A stretch of DNA of 64,000 nucleotides from Komagataella phaffii GS115 (Eukaryota > Ascomycota > Pichiomycetes > Pichiales > Pichiaceae). The notes below the pieces were generated by a model. It had not been told where the DNA came from and ran no database searches. It was given only the letters and a program-made list of their open reading frames with translations. Below are positions 19,272-28,855 of the stretch, one piece after another. Position numbers and translations under genes: made by a program. Where the stretch lies: NCBI RefSeq assembly GCF_000027005.1, contig NC_012963.1, positions 434,001 through 498,000 of the forward strand, given 5' to 3'. How positions within the stretch are numbered: position 1 is the first letter of the stretch; every line of letters starts with the position of its first letter.

Positions 19272-19443
19272 TGGTGTGTTTTGGTAAGAGCGATTGTTTG
19301 TTTGTTTTTGATCTTCTCTTGATAACGCGCGTTCTAAAAAAAAAATGTATGGGTGTTCTACTCCAAACGGGAGGAAGTTGAAACCACTGACGTTTCTTGC
19401 CCCACCCCCTGGTACAGGTGCCATCTCTTTGTAACTTTACCTC

Positions 19444-20193
19444 ATGTACTACGTTTATCTCTTACAATCGCAGGAAAAACCACAGTCCTTTTACATAGGA
19501 TCGACCAACAACCCTCAACGAAGATTAGCTCAGCACAATGGAGACCTGGCCGCTGGAGGTGCTTTTAGAACTAAACGAGAAGGCTATAGGCCGTGGAAAA
19601 TGGTGTTGTTATGTCTAGGATTCCATTCCAAAATCGCAGCTTTACAGTTTGAGCATGCCTGGCAACATTCGCACTTAACAAGGCACATCGAAGACAAACT
19701 CAGCCATTCCAACTCCATCCATATTAAACTTGCAAACCTAAAGAAACTACTGGGCAGTGAAGGATTCAGGAGGTGGAACATATCAGTATACATCTTAGAC
19801 AGAGCCATCTACAAATCATGGTGTCTCAACAGATATGGAGTGCAAACTCCTGAATATTTGAGGATGGACGTACTGGAAGTTGAATTATCAGAATTCATGA
19901 AAGTCATAGAGGAAAAAGATGAAAACTTAGTTGCTAGCAAAAAAAACACCGGAGAAAGAGAAGAAGACAAAGATGAAGAGGGAAACTCAAACCCGTCATG
20001 TTCGTTATGTTCCACCAATATTACTACAGAAAATTTTCAGGCACAATTCTGCGCATGCTACCATTGTCAGACTCAATTTCATGTAATTTGTTTAGCCCGA
20101 AGCTTCACTTCTGATTTACTTCCTGTGAAAGGATCGTGTTCACAGTGCAATAAAGTTCTATATTGGTTAGATCTGATGCGTTCAGTTCGTTAA
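19444..20193 (+). CDS. SLX1: SLX1 structure-specific endonuclease subunit
   Basis: Catalytic subunit of the Slx1-Slx4 nuclease, which cuts branched DNA such as stalled forks and Holliday junctions. The 249 residues open with a GIY-YIG domain: YYVYLLQS, FYIGSTNNPQRRLAQHN with the catalytic Arg, and FEHAWQ with the metal-binding Glu (about 1-90). A C-terminal zinc-binding RING/PHD-like domain follows (Cys/His cluster about 188-240). S. cerevisiae Slx1 has 304 residues. The last 12 coding bases overlap the end of HTS1 on the other strand. Confidence 0.94.
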   Translation: MYYVYLLQSQEKPQSFYIGSTNNPQRRLAQHNGDLAAGGAFRTKREGYRPWKMVLLCLGFHSKIAALQFEHAWQHSHLTRHIEDKLSHSNSIHIKLANLKKLLGSEGFRRWNISVYILDRAIYKSWCLNRYGVQTPEYLRMDVLEVELSEFMKVIEEKDENLVASKKNTGEREEDKDEEGNSNPSCSLCSTNITTENFQAQFCACYHCQTQFHVICLARSFTSDLLPVKGSCSQCNKVLYWLDLMRSVR

Positions 20194-21689
20194 ATTTCCA
20201 ATCAGTCTGGAGATGTCATCAACTCGAACAATTCCCTCTAATTTCTCTTTCACATATGGAGCTACATTATCCAAATCAACCAACTCTCCATCATCATTAA
20301 CACCTGTGTTCAATGTCTTCACACGAACTTTACCCTGTGCAACTTCATCCTTTCCAAGAATAACGGCAATGGAACATCCCAGTTTCTCAGCTGCCTCAAA
20401 TTGTCTTCTTGGATTGGATTTATTCTTGTAAAGATACTCAGTCTCAATACCAGCATCCCATAGACGCTTGGCAACAGCCATTCTTTCAGTTAAAAATCCA
20501 TTTCCAAAAGCCATAATGAAAACATTCGTATGAGAAGCACGCACTTGCTGGTCTTGTACGAGCCTCTGTCTTACTAGGGAAAATATACGCTCCACGCCAA
20601 AAGAGACTCCTACACATGGGATAGATTTCTTTGAGGCGGAAAACATTCCCACAAGGTTATCATAACGTCCGCCAGCAACAATGGACCCAACACCAACATA
20701 GTCACTGGCATCATCATCCTCCTTCAAAGATTTTTTCTTTTTTGAGTCAACGGTTGTTGGAGGAGCAGATTGAGCGGTCACAGCCTCATAAATCAAACCA
20801 GTATAATAATCTAATCCTCTAGCCAACGATAGATCAAAAGATAATAATTTGCTAATGCCAAAGGCTTCCACGTAGTCACTCAGTATAGCCATATCTCTGA
20901 TACCTTGAGAAGCCGATTCATTGGCTAGCAAAACTTCATCCTTTTGTCAATTTTTCCAAAACTTACATTGATTGAACCACTCAGTTTGACATATTCGCCA
21001 ATACGATCGGCAACTTCTTCCGGCTGGTTCTTTTCGTCAACCATTTCCTTTCTGACAATTTCCCAGGGAGACTTGTCAAGTTTGTCCACAGCAGAAGAAA
21101 CCTTGCGAACATCCTCTTCTTTAACACCACACACCTCAAAAATACCGTCCAAAATTTTTCTGTGATTAAGCTTGACCTTGAAGTCATTGATCCCCAAACC
21201 TTGCAAACCCGAGCATAAAATTTCCAACATTTCAGCATCTGGAACCATGGTGTCATAGGCACCAGCTACATCAAAATCACATTGGTAGAACTCTCTCATA
21301 CGACCTTTGGTCATTGCGGGTTGATCTCGTCTGTACACTTTGGCGATGTGATATCTTTTTATGGAGGAAATTCCATTCATAGCCACAAAACGGGCGAATG
21401 GGACAGTCAAGTCATATCTCAACGAGGTCAACTCACCACCTTGATCTTCCAAGTTGTAAATAAGCTTACTATCCTCACCATACTTCCCTGACAGAATCTC
21501 TCTCAATTCAAAAACTGGAGTGTCAATAGTTACACCCCCGTGCTTCTTAAACAAAGTGCTCAGGTAAGAGAAAATCCCCTCACGGATAACCATGTCCTTA
21601 TCGGCCCAATCCTTAGTTCCTTTTGGGGTCTTCAGAGTAAATTCTTTAATTTTGCTCTCACTCATTGTTCTGATAAAACGTCTAAGCAT
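20182..21689 (-). CDS. HTS1: HTS1 histidyl-tRNA synthetase, frameshifted in this assembly
   Basis: Charges tRNA-His; in yeast one gene serves cytosol and mitochondria. Class II features are all present: KTPKGTKDW near the start, the motif 2 region YRRDQPA...[11 protein letters not shown], the HisA block ARGLDYYTG and an anticodon-binding C-terminus. The frame breaks once: codons from 21689 read to a TAG at 20925-20927, while homology continues in another frame from about 20945. One missing base in the run at 20942-20945 restores the frame and gives exactly the spacing of human HARS. Starts at 21689 (MLRRFIRTM, mitochondrial form) and 21665 (cytosolic form) are both plausible. Confidence 0.9.
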
Positions 21690-21817
21690 AGAATGGGTCT
21701 GCCTTTTTCTTGTTTGGCGGAAAGATGTTGGCAGGCTTCGCGAGTGAAAAAAAAAAAGCTCAAAAGGAAATTATTCAATTTATATAAAGTATATGTATAT
21801 ATTAAAGAAATGAAGTT

Positions 21818-24397
21818 TCAATTGGCCAGCAAGTGATTAAGCATTTCAAACCGACCATTGGTCTCTATGGATGCTCCATGAACTTTCCGATAGGCGTTCA
21901 TTTCATCCGAGTCAAAAGATAGTTGTTTCCCTTGAAGCAGCTGTTCTAGCAAAGAATCTTCAAATAGTTTTCTGAGAATTAAAGGGTCCTTCTTTGGAGA
22001 AAGGGGAGCTTGGATTAGTGGAATCTCTAAGATTTCGTTAGAATGATTAGAATGACAATAGTTATGGTGGTACTGAGGGATTTGGGATGATGAAAACCGT
22101 AACTGAACGTTTACATCTTCCATCTGGTGGTTGATAAGTGGAATGGAAACATAATGAGGAGACTTTTTCAAATTGGATAGTTCAATTTCAAACTTCATTA
22201 ACGCGTGGACTTCTCGGTTGAATTGAAGGTTCTGAACTTCAATCTGGAGAGTATTCTCTTTTGATATGGATCGTATGGTGCGGATTTCCTTTACTTTAAC
22301 ATAGTCTTCGGGTAATTCTACTTCAAAAGATATCTTTCTTGAATATTGTTCAGAGAGTTGGATCAAAACATAATCCAGAATTTTCTGCTCCAACTCCTGA
22401 AAAGTTTGAGAAAAGACAATGGAATACTGGTTAATTGCATTGTTAACATAATTTGGATTGTATGACTGCGTTTCTTTGAACAGGAAATAATTGGAAATCT
22501 TCGCATTAAGGTTTATATCAACTTCTCCGTAATAATCAATAAGGACAATTTCTTTGAGATATCGATGGTCTAAGGCATCCCTTTCACTGCAAGTAAAGAT
22601 GGAATGAAGGACTCTTTTGAGCTCTTTTGAGGAGAGACTGCTTGACTGGGATTTTTTGGGTTTTGAAAACGGTATTTCATTCAAGTATTCATCCCATTTT
22701 TCCCATTCGGGATCAATGCACCCTACAAAATTTGCTTTTCGTTTCCCCAAAAGTACCAAGCCAATTCTATTTTTCTGATTCATTGTTTCGTTTTGAGTTT
22801 GAAGTGCAGACAAAAGGGTTTTAAATAAAGTTCGTAGTTCTTTCGGGTGATTGGTGATCAAGGGAATACAAATAATTAGGTCGAGTTCAAGAGAAATGTG
22901 AGTCAGCATTTGATCTTTGACTTGCTGATATAAGTCTTGAGATTCTAGATTAGGAACTAATGATTTGTCCTCGAGAAAACTCCAACCGTTCAATGACAAT
23001 GACCTTAAAGGAATACATTGATCAATCTTCTTCAATGCTTTTTGCAAAACTATTTTCCATTTGTCAATTAATGTCATATCCCTTGAGTACAATATTAGTT
23101 CCGGTAGAGATAAAAGAGTAAGGTTCAAAATGATGGTGTCTTCCATTTGACTTGTAATGGAAGAGATAGTATCAACAGCTACTTTTCCTACCACCTGTTT
23201 TCCCTTTATATCCATTGTAATCAGCATTCTCTCAAAAAAGACAATAAGAAGCTCACTCCACTCAGATTCGTCTACGCCTACCTGGAAGATATCAAAAAGT
23301 AATAGCGTTCCTAATGGTTCATCGATGGAGGAACCGATGGTATTCAGAATGTCAGTTTGAATGTCTCCCTTTGTTTGAAGTTCCAGATCGGAAAGATCTC
23401 GGATTGAAGATTGGTATGGTCCTTTAATCGAAACCGTGCAATCTAACTCAAAGGTTGGGTCGACATCGTTGATTGTAATCTTGTCAATGATTGGAACAAT
23501 CTTAAGCTGTGGAGAAGAGAGTTCCTTGAAAATTTGGTTTCGATTGGTCAACGTGTCAGGGTAATCGGCAGCAAGGGGGGAGACTTCCTTTGAATAGAAG
23601 CTACTCTTGAACAAAGCTGGTGGCGAAAGAAGAGTATCTATGGCACGATCTCTTGGGGTCTCCAATGACTTGTAACCTCTGCTACTGTCGCCGAATTCAG
23701 GGAAAACACATAAAGTATTGGCACTTTTTGACTGCTCAAAATCTATTGGAGTGACAGTATTAACAGATGAATCGGGGAAAAAGAACTGATTATTCAATTG
23801 AGCTGGGGTATCCAATACACTGCTAAAGGAGCTTGTAGCTGAAACATTCAATAGCTTGTCTTGAACAAGATTCATGCTGATTGTGTCCTCCACAGGCTCT
23901 GTTTGACAAGCACATTCAGGACAGTTTGGGAACTTCAAGTCACTTTCGATCAAGACCAAGATGCAATCGTAATGGCAATAGTGACCACAGCTCAAGCTGA
24001 CACTCATCTTTCCGGTACTCCTTATGGAGAGAAGAAGCTCACAAAAGCAGCACGACTCATTGATTAGATTGCTGCTGAATTTTCTCTGAGGAAAGTGTGA
24101 CCGTGAACTTTTGACGGAAGACGATGGAGTTGAAAACGATTGTATGGAGGAAGATCTTCTCTTTGAAAGAAAGTTTCGATTGTCATTGGGAGAAGTAGGG
24201 GTCGTAGCCAAAGTAGATAGAGATAATGAAGATATACCACTAGTTTCCTCAATTGAAATAGAAGATCTTGGAGTTTGTTGGCTGAGTTTCGTTCTGGAAT
24301 AGTCTCTCAAGTTGAAAAGGTCTGTAGTAGATCTTAGCTTACGTAAAGGAGGAGGGATTTTTCTTAATTTTCTTGGACTTCCTGGTGAGTTTGACAT
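21818..24397 (-). CDS. FAR1: FAR1-like pheromone-pathway scaffold
   Basis: 859 residues with the domain order of the Far1/Ste5 family. A RING-H2 finger lies at about 116-164 (CCFCELLLS...CGHYCHYDC...CPEC), followed by a spacer, a PH domain near 360-455 starting GTLLLFDIFQ, and a von Willebrand A-like domain near 510-650. In S. cerevisiae Far1 (830 residues) binds G-beta-gamma and Cdc24 for polarity and inhibits Cdk1. The RING and PH segments resemble Far1 more than Ste5 as I recall them. Two pheromone response elements lie upstream. Some uncertainty between Far1 and Ste5 remains. Confidence 0.75.
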   Translation of the reverse strand: MSNSPGSPRKLRKIPPPLRKLRSTTDLFNLRDYSRTKLSQQTPRSSISIEETSGISSLSLSTLATTPTSPNDNRNFLSKRRSSSIQSFSTPSSSVKSSRSHFPQRKFSSNLINESCCFCELLLSIRSTGKMSVSLSCGHYCHYDCILVLIESDLKFPNCPECACQTEPVEDTISMNLVQDKLLNVSATSSFSSVLDTPAQLNNQFFFPDSSVNTVTPIDFEQSKSANTLCVFPEFGDSSRGYKSLETPRDRAIDTLLSPPALFKSSFYSKEVSPLAADYPDTLTNRNQIFKELSSPQLKIVPIIDKITINDVDPTFELDCTVSIKGPYQSSIRDLSDLELQTKGDIQTDILNTIGSSIDEPLGTLLLFDIFQVGVDESEWSELLIVFFERMLITMDIKGKQVVGKVAVDTISSITSQMEDTIILNLTLLSLPELILYSRDMTLIDKWKIVLQKALKKIDQCIPLRSLSLNGWSFLEDKSLVPNLESQDLYQQVKDQMLTHISLELDLIICIPLITNHPKELRTLFKTLLSALQTQNETMNQKNRIGLVLLGKRKANFVGCIDPEWEKWDEYLNEIPFSKPKKSQSSSLSSKELKRVLHSIFTCSERDALDHRYLKEIVLIDYYGEVDINLNAKISNYFLFKETQSYNPNYVNNAINQYSIVFSQTFQELEQKILDYVLIQLSEQYSRKISFEVELPEDYVKVKEIRTIRSISKENTLQIEVQNLQFNREVHALMKFEIELSNLKKSPHYVSIPLINHQMEDVNVQLRFSSSQIPQYHHNYCHSNHSNEILEIPLIQAPLSPKKDPLILRKLFEDSLLEQLLQGKQLSFDSDEMNAYRKVHGASIETNGRFEMLNHLLAN

Positions 24398-24518
24398 CTA
24401 CTTGTCTATTCCGGATGACGATAAGGAAGGATGAGGGAAGGATGGCAGAAAAAAAACGCAGCACGAGAGAAAAGCCAAAACCCAAAAATTCAGGATCAGA
24501 TCGGATTTTATGTTCAGA

Positions 24519-24525
24519 TGAAACA
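24519..24525 (+). promoter_or_regulatory. Pheromone response element (TGAAACA) upstream of FAR1
   Basis: Exact Ste12 consensus TGAAACA, 122 bp upstream of the FAR1 start. A second copy lies at 24726-24732. Ste12 sites work in either orientation. Confidence 0.5.
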
Positions 24526-24623
24526 AACCTGTAATTTAGCCTCAAAAAGGGACCATGAGAAATCAAGGTGACAGAATAATTGAAAGTAATTCCGACATGC
24601 TGCTACAGGGAGATAAAGAGAAG

Positions 24624-24660
24624 CCTTGCATGTGCAAAGACGATGATGACACATGCAAGG
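24624..24660 (+). repeat. Perfect 11-bp inverted repeat
   Basis: Arms CCTTGCATGTG (24624-24634) and CACATGCAAGG (24650-24660) with a 15-base spacer, in the FAR1 upstream region. It could be a dimeric factor site or a hairpin in RNA. No known factor assigned. Confidence 0.55.
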
Positions 24661-24725
24661 TTGTCCTCAAGCTGCAGAAATAGACAGAATATGTACCCAT
24701 TTCAGACAATACTAATAGGGCTGAG

Positions 24726-24732
24726 TGAAACA
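24726..24732 (+). promoter_or_regulatory. Second pheromone response element upstream of FAR1
   Basis: Exact TGAAACA, 329 bp upstream of the FAR1 start codon; pairs with the copy at 24519. Confidence 0.45.
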
Positions 24733-25271
24733 GGTAGGCAAAAATCAAATGATCGAAATTTTGACGCATGGATAGGGAAAAAGAGGGTCGTGTGTGTATT
24801 TTTTTTGATAGGAATCATCCAGGGGTCTCCCGTGGTGATCCTTGATTCTCAATTTAAAGTTTGCGAGGCAGCTTTATCACAAATTTTTCGCATCGGAACA
24901 CTTTTCCGTCGCTTGTGGGCTATTTCTTGCAACAACTCTCAGATACGCGAGTCCTTCCTTGTATTTCAAAAGGTAAACAGTCCTGATTGCCATTGATGCC
25001 AGTAACTATTGAATTGTAGCCGCTGTAGATTAATCCGGCTGTTATCCTGGAGGAAAGTGAATTCTGACATGGCTGAAAATTTCCTGATTTGGAAATTTGC
25101 CTTTTTCATAAAAAGACGATGCAACATATGCATGCACTCGGATTCGCTGCATTGTTAATGTCAAACAAGGATCAAATATCCACCATCTGATTTATCTCCA
25201 ACACTATGAATAATTGAGGCGTCTCGGGTATCTTCCTTATCCCCCACTTTCTTATCGCCAATTACACATTA

Positions 25272-26138
25272 ATGTTCCACAGGAGAAAACAACCAGTTGC
25301 CCCCAAAGGCCCGACACTGAAGCTGGACTCTCCTGATCCAATCCCAATCATGGAAGCAAGTCCTCCCAGGACGCCTTGGATCTCCGAAGCCATCACAAGA
25401 CTTGGCGGGCCAATAGCCCAATGGATGAACGCACAAGACCAAGCTTATGCTCGGGTGTCTTTAAAATTGTAAGTCAACCGCCCCTTGTTTTTTGTTTTCG
25501 GGTTTCACCTTGTTTAATTTTTTGCCTCCAATAATCTTCTAACTTCTTGGTTTTTTCCATCCTTAAGACTATTGATGACATTTACAGAGGTCTTGCATCA
25601 GTATTTCGATTGGGTATCAGCCCATCTGCCTGAAAATCAGTTGATCAGGGTAAGTGTTACTATTTGTTTCTAGATCAAAGGATGTGTTCTAATTAGTTTT
25701 CTTCTCAAGTTTGTTTTCCATGTGTCAATAGTAATCTTTATAGCACCAGTGGTACTGTATCTTCTGGTGCTACTATTGTTCACTAGTGTTGGAATTTTGG
25801 CCTTTTTGTCAATATTTGTAGTTGTTTCAGGTGCCACTACGGTGGCCTTCATACCAGTGCTTGCAATCACTCTAGCGGCTAGTCTCTTGAGTGCCTTTGT
25901 CGTGTCCATAATTTACCTAGGATACACTGGATTCACTGCCGAGGAAGGCTGGGTCAGACGACTCTTGGCACCATTGGCAGATCTATTGCCGCCATCAGTG
26001 GGGGTCAGCGAAGTCGTGAAGAAAAACGGATCCGCAAAAGTTGCCACAGTCACCGAAATTGACCCTGACGATGAAAGATTGGAAGGTGTCTCCAATGATA
26101 AGGTATCGGAACAGCAAAATTCAGAGGCTGTATCTTGA
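25272..26138 (+). CDS. LDO/promethin-like lipid droplet protein, three exons
   Basis: Exons 25272-25468, 25568-25649 and 25710-26138 join in frame to 235 residues. Donors are GTAAGT at 25469 and 25650; branch-like CTAAC and CTAAT precede the AG acceptors. Exon 3 encodes a long hydrophobic block (about 95-170) like the hairpins of promethin/LDO proteins, which sit with seipin at ER-lipid droplet contacts. In S. cerevisiae the spliced LDO45 and short LDO16 (YMR147W/YMR148W) lie next to SWP1 and IMP1, as here. An ATG inside exon 2 could start a short LDO16-like form. Family call rests on topology and synteny. Confidence 0.72.
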
Positions 26139-26226
26139 GTGACTCCATTTCCTAGCCAAAAGCTATTATTTGCCATCATATATCACTAATATAATAACCA
26201 GCTAGAGTCAAGCATTTACCAACTAT

Positions 26227-26973
26227 TCATTTGTTATTTTGTCTCTGGACCCCTTGCAACCGTTCAAGTTCAGTCCGCATCAGCAGATACCCAAGATGGA
26301 TCTTACCCACAAAATGATCTGCTAACCTTCGATCACTATCTAATCGTGAGAGATATGCTGCACAGACTTCACAAACCTGTAGCTTTTGTTGAGCTGCCTG
26401 CCCCAAATTATCCAACATCTCTGCGTACTGCTTTCCTAAACGATCTCGTTCGTCACAGGTCTCTTGCAACTTTCTGCTCTCAATCACCAGCTTTGTTGTT
26501 TCTTCTGGAGATGTCTGTGCTAACTGTTCTATTTCCTGTGTCATTATACCAATTTTCGTACTCAGGTCGTCCAGACTTCGAGTTACATCCGACAACTGTG
26601 CTCTTTCCTCAGGAGTATGCTCCAGCCTGGCAAGGGCAACCTTTATTCGATAGTCACAGTCATCGATATATCTTCTGAGTTCAGACAAGTATTGGCGCTC
26701 GTAATCCGGCAATGTAGTGCCCTCTTTGCGTAAGGACTCATACAAAATACGATGTCTTTCCATGTGTAATTTTGGACACGTTCCGATATCACCCTTAGTT
26801 CCAGAAAACAGTGTATAAGGACAAGTCCCTACCACAAAGCTTCTGCAAACTCTAGGATCATTCAGCACCACCGATGAATCTTCGTTCTCTTCCCCATAAT
26901 CTTTTGGCAGACGAATCAACGAATCACTCCCCATGAGCTGTTCCAAAAGTTTACGCTGTTCATAGTGAGCCAT
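26227..26973 (-). CDS. LUC7: LUC7 U1 snRNP splicing factor
   Basis: U1 snRNP component that influences 5' splice-site choice. The 248 residues show the Luc7 pattern: an N-terminal helix with QRKLLEQLMG, a CCCH finger (CRSFVVGTCPYTLF...CPKLH, about 43-70), a central coiled coil, and a C-terminal C2H2 finger (CEVCAAYL...DHFVGKIHLGY, about 201-230). Length is close to S. cerevisiae Luc7 (261). Convergent with the LDO-like gene. Confidence 0.94.
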   Translation of the reverse strand: MAHYEQRKLLEQLMGSDSLIRLPKDYGEENEDSSVVLNDPRVCRSFVVGTCPYTLFSGTKGDIGTCPKLHMERHRILYESLRKEGTTLPDYERQYLSELRRYIDDCDYRIKVALARLEHTPEERAQLSDVTRSLDDLSTKIGIMTQEIEQLAQTSPEETTKLVIESRKLQETCDERDRLGKQYAEMLDNLGQAAQQKLQVCEVCAAYLSRLDSDRRLADHFVGKIHLGYLLMRTELERLQGVQRQNNK

Positions 26974-27198
26974 AGTGTGTTACTTGTGTTGATGAAATAG
27001 TTGAACTTGATTTTACTGGCTTCTCCTCAACGGTGTCAGATGTGATGTTAAAGTCAAACCTTCGATTGTGAACCATAACTAGATATTCTTCTTCGCGCGA
27101 CCAATATCAAAATATCTCATCTCGTCTGCCTCTCCGCCTCACAAAGGATAAACTTGTCCCACTGAACTTTCTACAAGACTCCATCATAGATTAAGCTC

Positions 27199-27774
27199 AT
27201 GGATCTGACATTTCTGAGAACCACTCTATCGTGGACTTTGCGTGCAGGTTGTCTGATCCATTTTTTTCATTCTCACGTTTACGAATTCAAAGAGACTCGC
27301 GGCGAGTCCATGCTTCCAACTCTTCAAGCGAGACATGACTATGTTCATACTTTGAAAAATTACAAGTTTGGAAGGAATATTCAAACAGGAGATATTATTG
27401 TAGCATTGAAACCAACAGACCCAGATCAGCGGGTTTGCAAACGAATTACTGGAATGCCTGGAGATATTGTTCTCATAGATCCCAGTAGCGGATCGTTAGA
27501 GAAAGACAAAAGTGACGCGAGTTCAACAGCTTTTGAACGTTACATTGTCATTCCAGATGGCCACGTTTGGCTGACAGGTGATAATCTCTCCCACAGTTTG
27601 GACTCTCGTACTTACTCGGTACTACCAATGGGGCTCATCAAGGGCAAAATTGTCGCGGCAAATGACATGAACAAATCCTGGAAGTCTTTGTGGGGTTTCA
27701 GATGGATTGAAGGAGGTGTTCAGCGGGCGGATACTCCTTCTTGGTCCAGAATATCACCATCTGATGTTACCTGA
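27199..27774 (+). CDS. IMP1: IMP1 mitochondrial inner membrane peptidase subunit 1
   Basis: Type I signal-peptidase-like serine protease that trims proteins sorted to the intermembrane space. The 191 residues (S. cerevisiae 190) contain the nucleophile in RGESMLPT (Ser37), the general-base Lys81 in CKRITGMPGD, and the box GDNLSHSLDSR. An N-terminal hydrophobic helix (about 8-27) anchors it in the inner membrane. Followed by SWP1; both are neighbours in S. cerevisiae too (YMR150C, YMR149W). Confidence 0.96.
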   Translation: MDLTFLRTTLSWTLRAGCLIHFFHSHVYEFKETRGESMLPTLQARHDYVHTLKNYKFGRNIQTGDIIVALKPTDPDQRVCKRITGMPGDIVLIDPSSGSLEKDKSDASSTAFERYIVIPDGHVWLTGDNLSHSLDSRTYSVLPMGLIKGKIVAANDMNKSWKSLWGFRWIEGGVQRADTPSWSRISPSDVT

Positions 27775-27919
27775 GAGTGGTTGATGGCCCACGAAAAACT
27801 ATTAATAAAACTGAATTGAGTAACTACTGGTCAGATTTTGTTGCGCGACTGATCCTAGAAAACCGACGTGGCCTACTATGTGTTCCCTTTAAACACCAAT
27901 ATTTCACGCAACAGAGTAA

Positions 27920-28672
27920 ATGAAGCTGATCTCCGTGGGTATAGTGACGACATTACTGACTTTGGCCAGTTGCTTAAAGATAAAAAATGGAATTGTTTCT
28001 GTAGGCCAGGAGGAATTTGCATTTGGTACGAAGAGTATTCCATTGTACAGAAACCAAGATATTAAAGTGGAGTTCAGCTTGAAAACAGATGAAGGCAAGT
28101 TCCCTCAACAAGTAGCTCTGAGCTTAGACTCTGAATCTGCTTCAGAAATTGTTTATCCCAAACTTTCCGGTAGTAAGGCTCAATTTACCATCCCAGTCAA
28201 GAAACTCTCTGGAGCCATAAAGTCTCAACCATTCGACCTGACACTGATCGCAGGTGATGTCGATACCAGCAAAAATCTGCAAGAATTTATTGCATCAATA
28301 TTACCCGTTGAAAAGCTCACTACTTACGAACCTCCTGTAAGATTGGAAGCTAAAGAGGAAATCAGGCACATATTCAGACAACAAGAATCCACAGTTCCAG
28401 CTGGTCTCTCTTTGATCTTCATTGGTGGTATTGCAGCAATACTTGCTGGCCTTTTGATTACCTGGACCGTCAGTGATAGTTACAATTTGAAGAACTTCCC
28501 ATCGAGCTCTTGTCAAAAGATCTGGCACGTATTATTTTTAGGTTCAATTGTTGGTCTTGAAGGCATATTTGTACAATATTACCTTGGTTCCAGCATCTTC
28601 GATACTCTATTCAAGGCTTCTATAGTTGGATCAGTCGGCTTGGTAGCTGGTTCCAGAGTGCTTCGAAGATAG
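27920..28672 (+). CDS. SWP1: SWP1 oligosaccharyltransferase subunit (ribophorin II-like)
   Basis: Subunit of the ER oligosaccharyltransferase, which N-glycosylates nascent proteins. The 250 residues comprise a signal peptide (about 1-18), a lumenal domain, the segment YEPPVRL...EEIRHIFRQ before the membrane, and three hydrophobic spans (about 153-177, 193-214, 222-240). S. cerevisiae Swp1 has 286 residues. Same direction as IMP1, about 145 bp downstream. Confidence 0.92.
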   Translation: MKLISVGIVTTLLTLASCLKIKNGIVSVGQEEFAFGTKSIPLYRNQDIKVEFSLKTDEGKFPQQVALSLDSESASEIVYPKLSGSKAQFTIPVKKLSGAIKSQPFDLTLIAGDVDTSKNLQEFIASILPVEKLTTYEPPVRLEAKEEIRHIFRQQESTVPAGLSLIFIGGIAAILAGLLITWTVSDSYNLKNFPSSSCQKIWHVLFLGSIVGLEGIFVQYYLGSSIFDTLFKASIVGSVGLVAGSRVLRR

Positions 28673-28855
28673 ATTATAGATTATGCTATTTGTATAGTTA
28701 CATTTGACATCGCGTTGAAATTTACATCAAACCATGATATGAATTGTCTGTCCCCTTGTTGTTCTGTCAGCCTATATGTGAAATCACTTTTTCCTTTCAC
28801 CCTCTTGCTTCCCCTTTGGAGTGTTTTTTGATAAGCTTAGTGGTCACGAATCGGA

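Larger units (their letters stand above)
24398..25271 (+). promoter_or_regulatory. Divergent intergenic region upstream of FAR1 and the LDO-like gene
   Basis: About 870 bp with no convincing gene. It contains two TGAAACA elements near FAR1, an 11-bp perfect inverted repeat, and ATGCATGC-like sequence near 25126. Small open frames here have no family features. Confidence 0.5.

Noticed and set aside
20929..20970. Possible 42-nt intron in HTS1 (GTAAGT ... TAG)
   Set aside because: Its length is a multiple of three, so removing it does not bridge the two reading frames, and it is shorter than the other introns here. A one-base homopolymer change explains the data better.
24642..24723. C/D-box snoRNA (ATGATGA ... 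CTGA, 80-base spacing)
   Set aside because: The flanks do not form a terminal stem and no guide segment was identified.
24580..24996. 138-codon ORF between FAR1 and the LDO-like gene
   Set aside because: No conserved motif, overlaps an inverted repeat and pheromone elements; most likely random.
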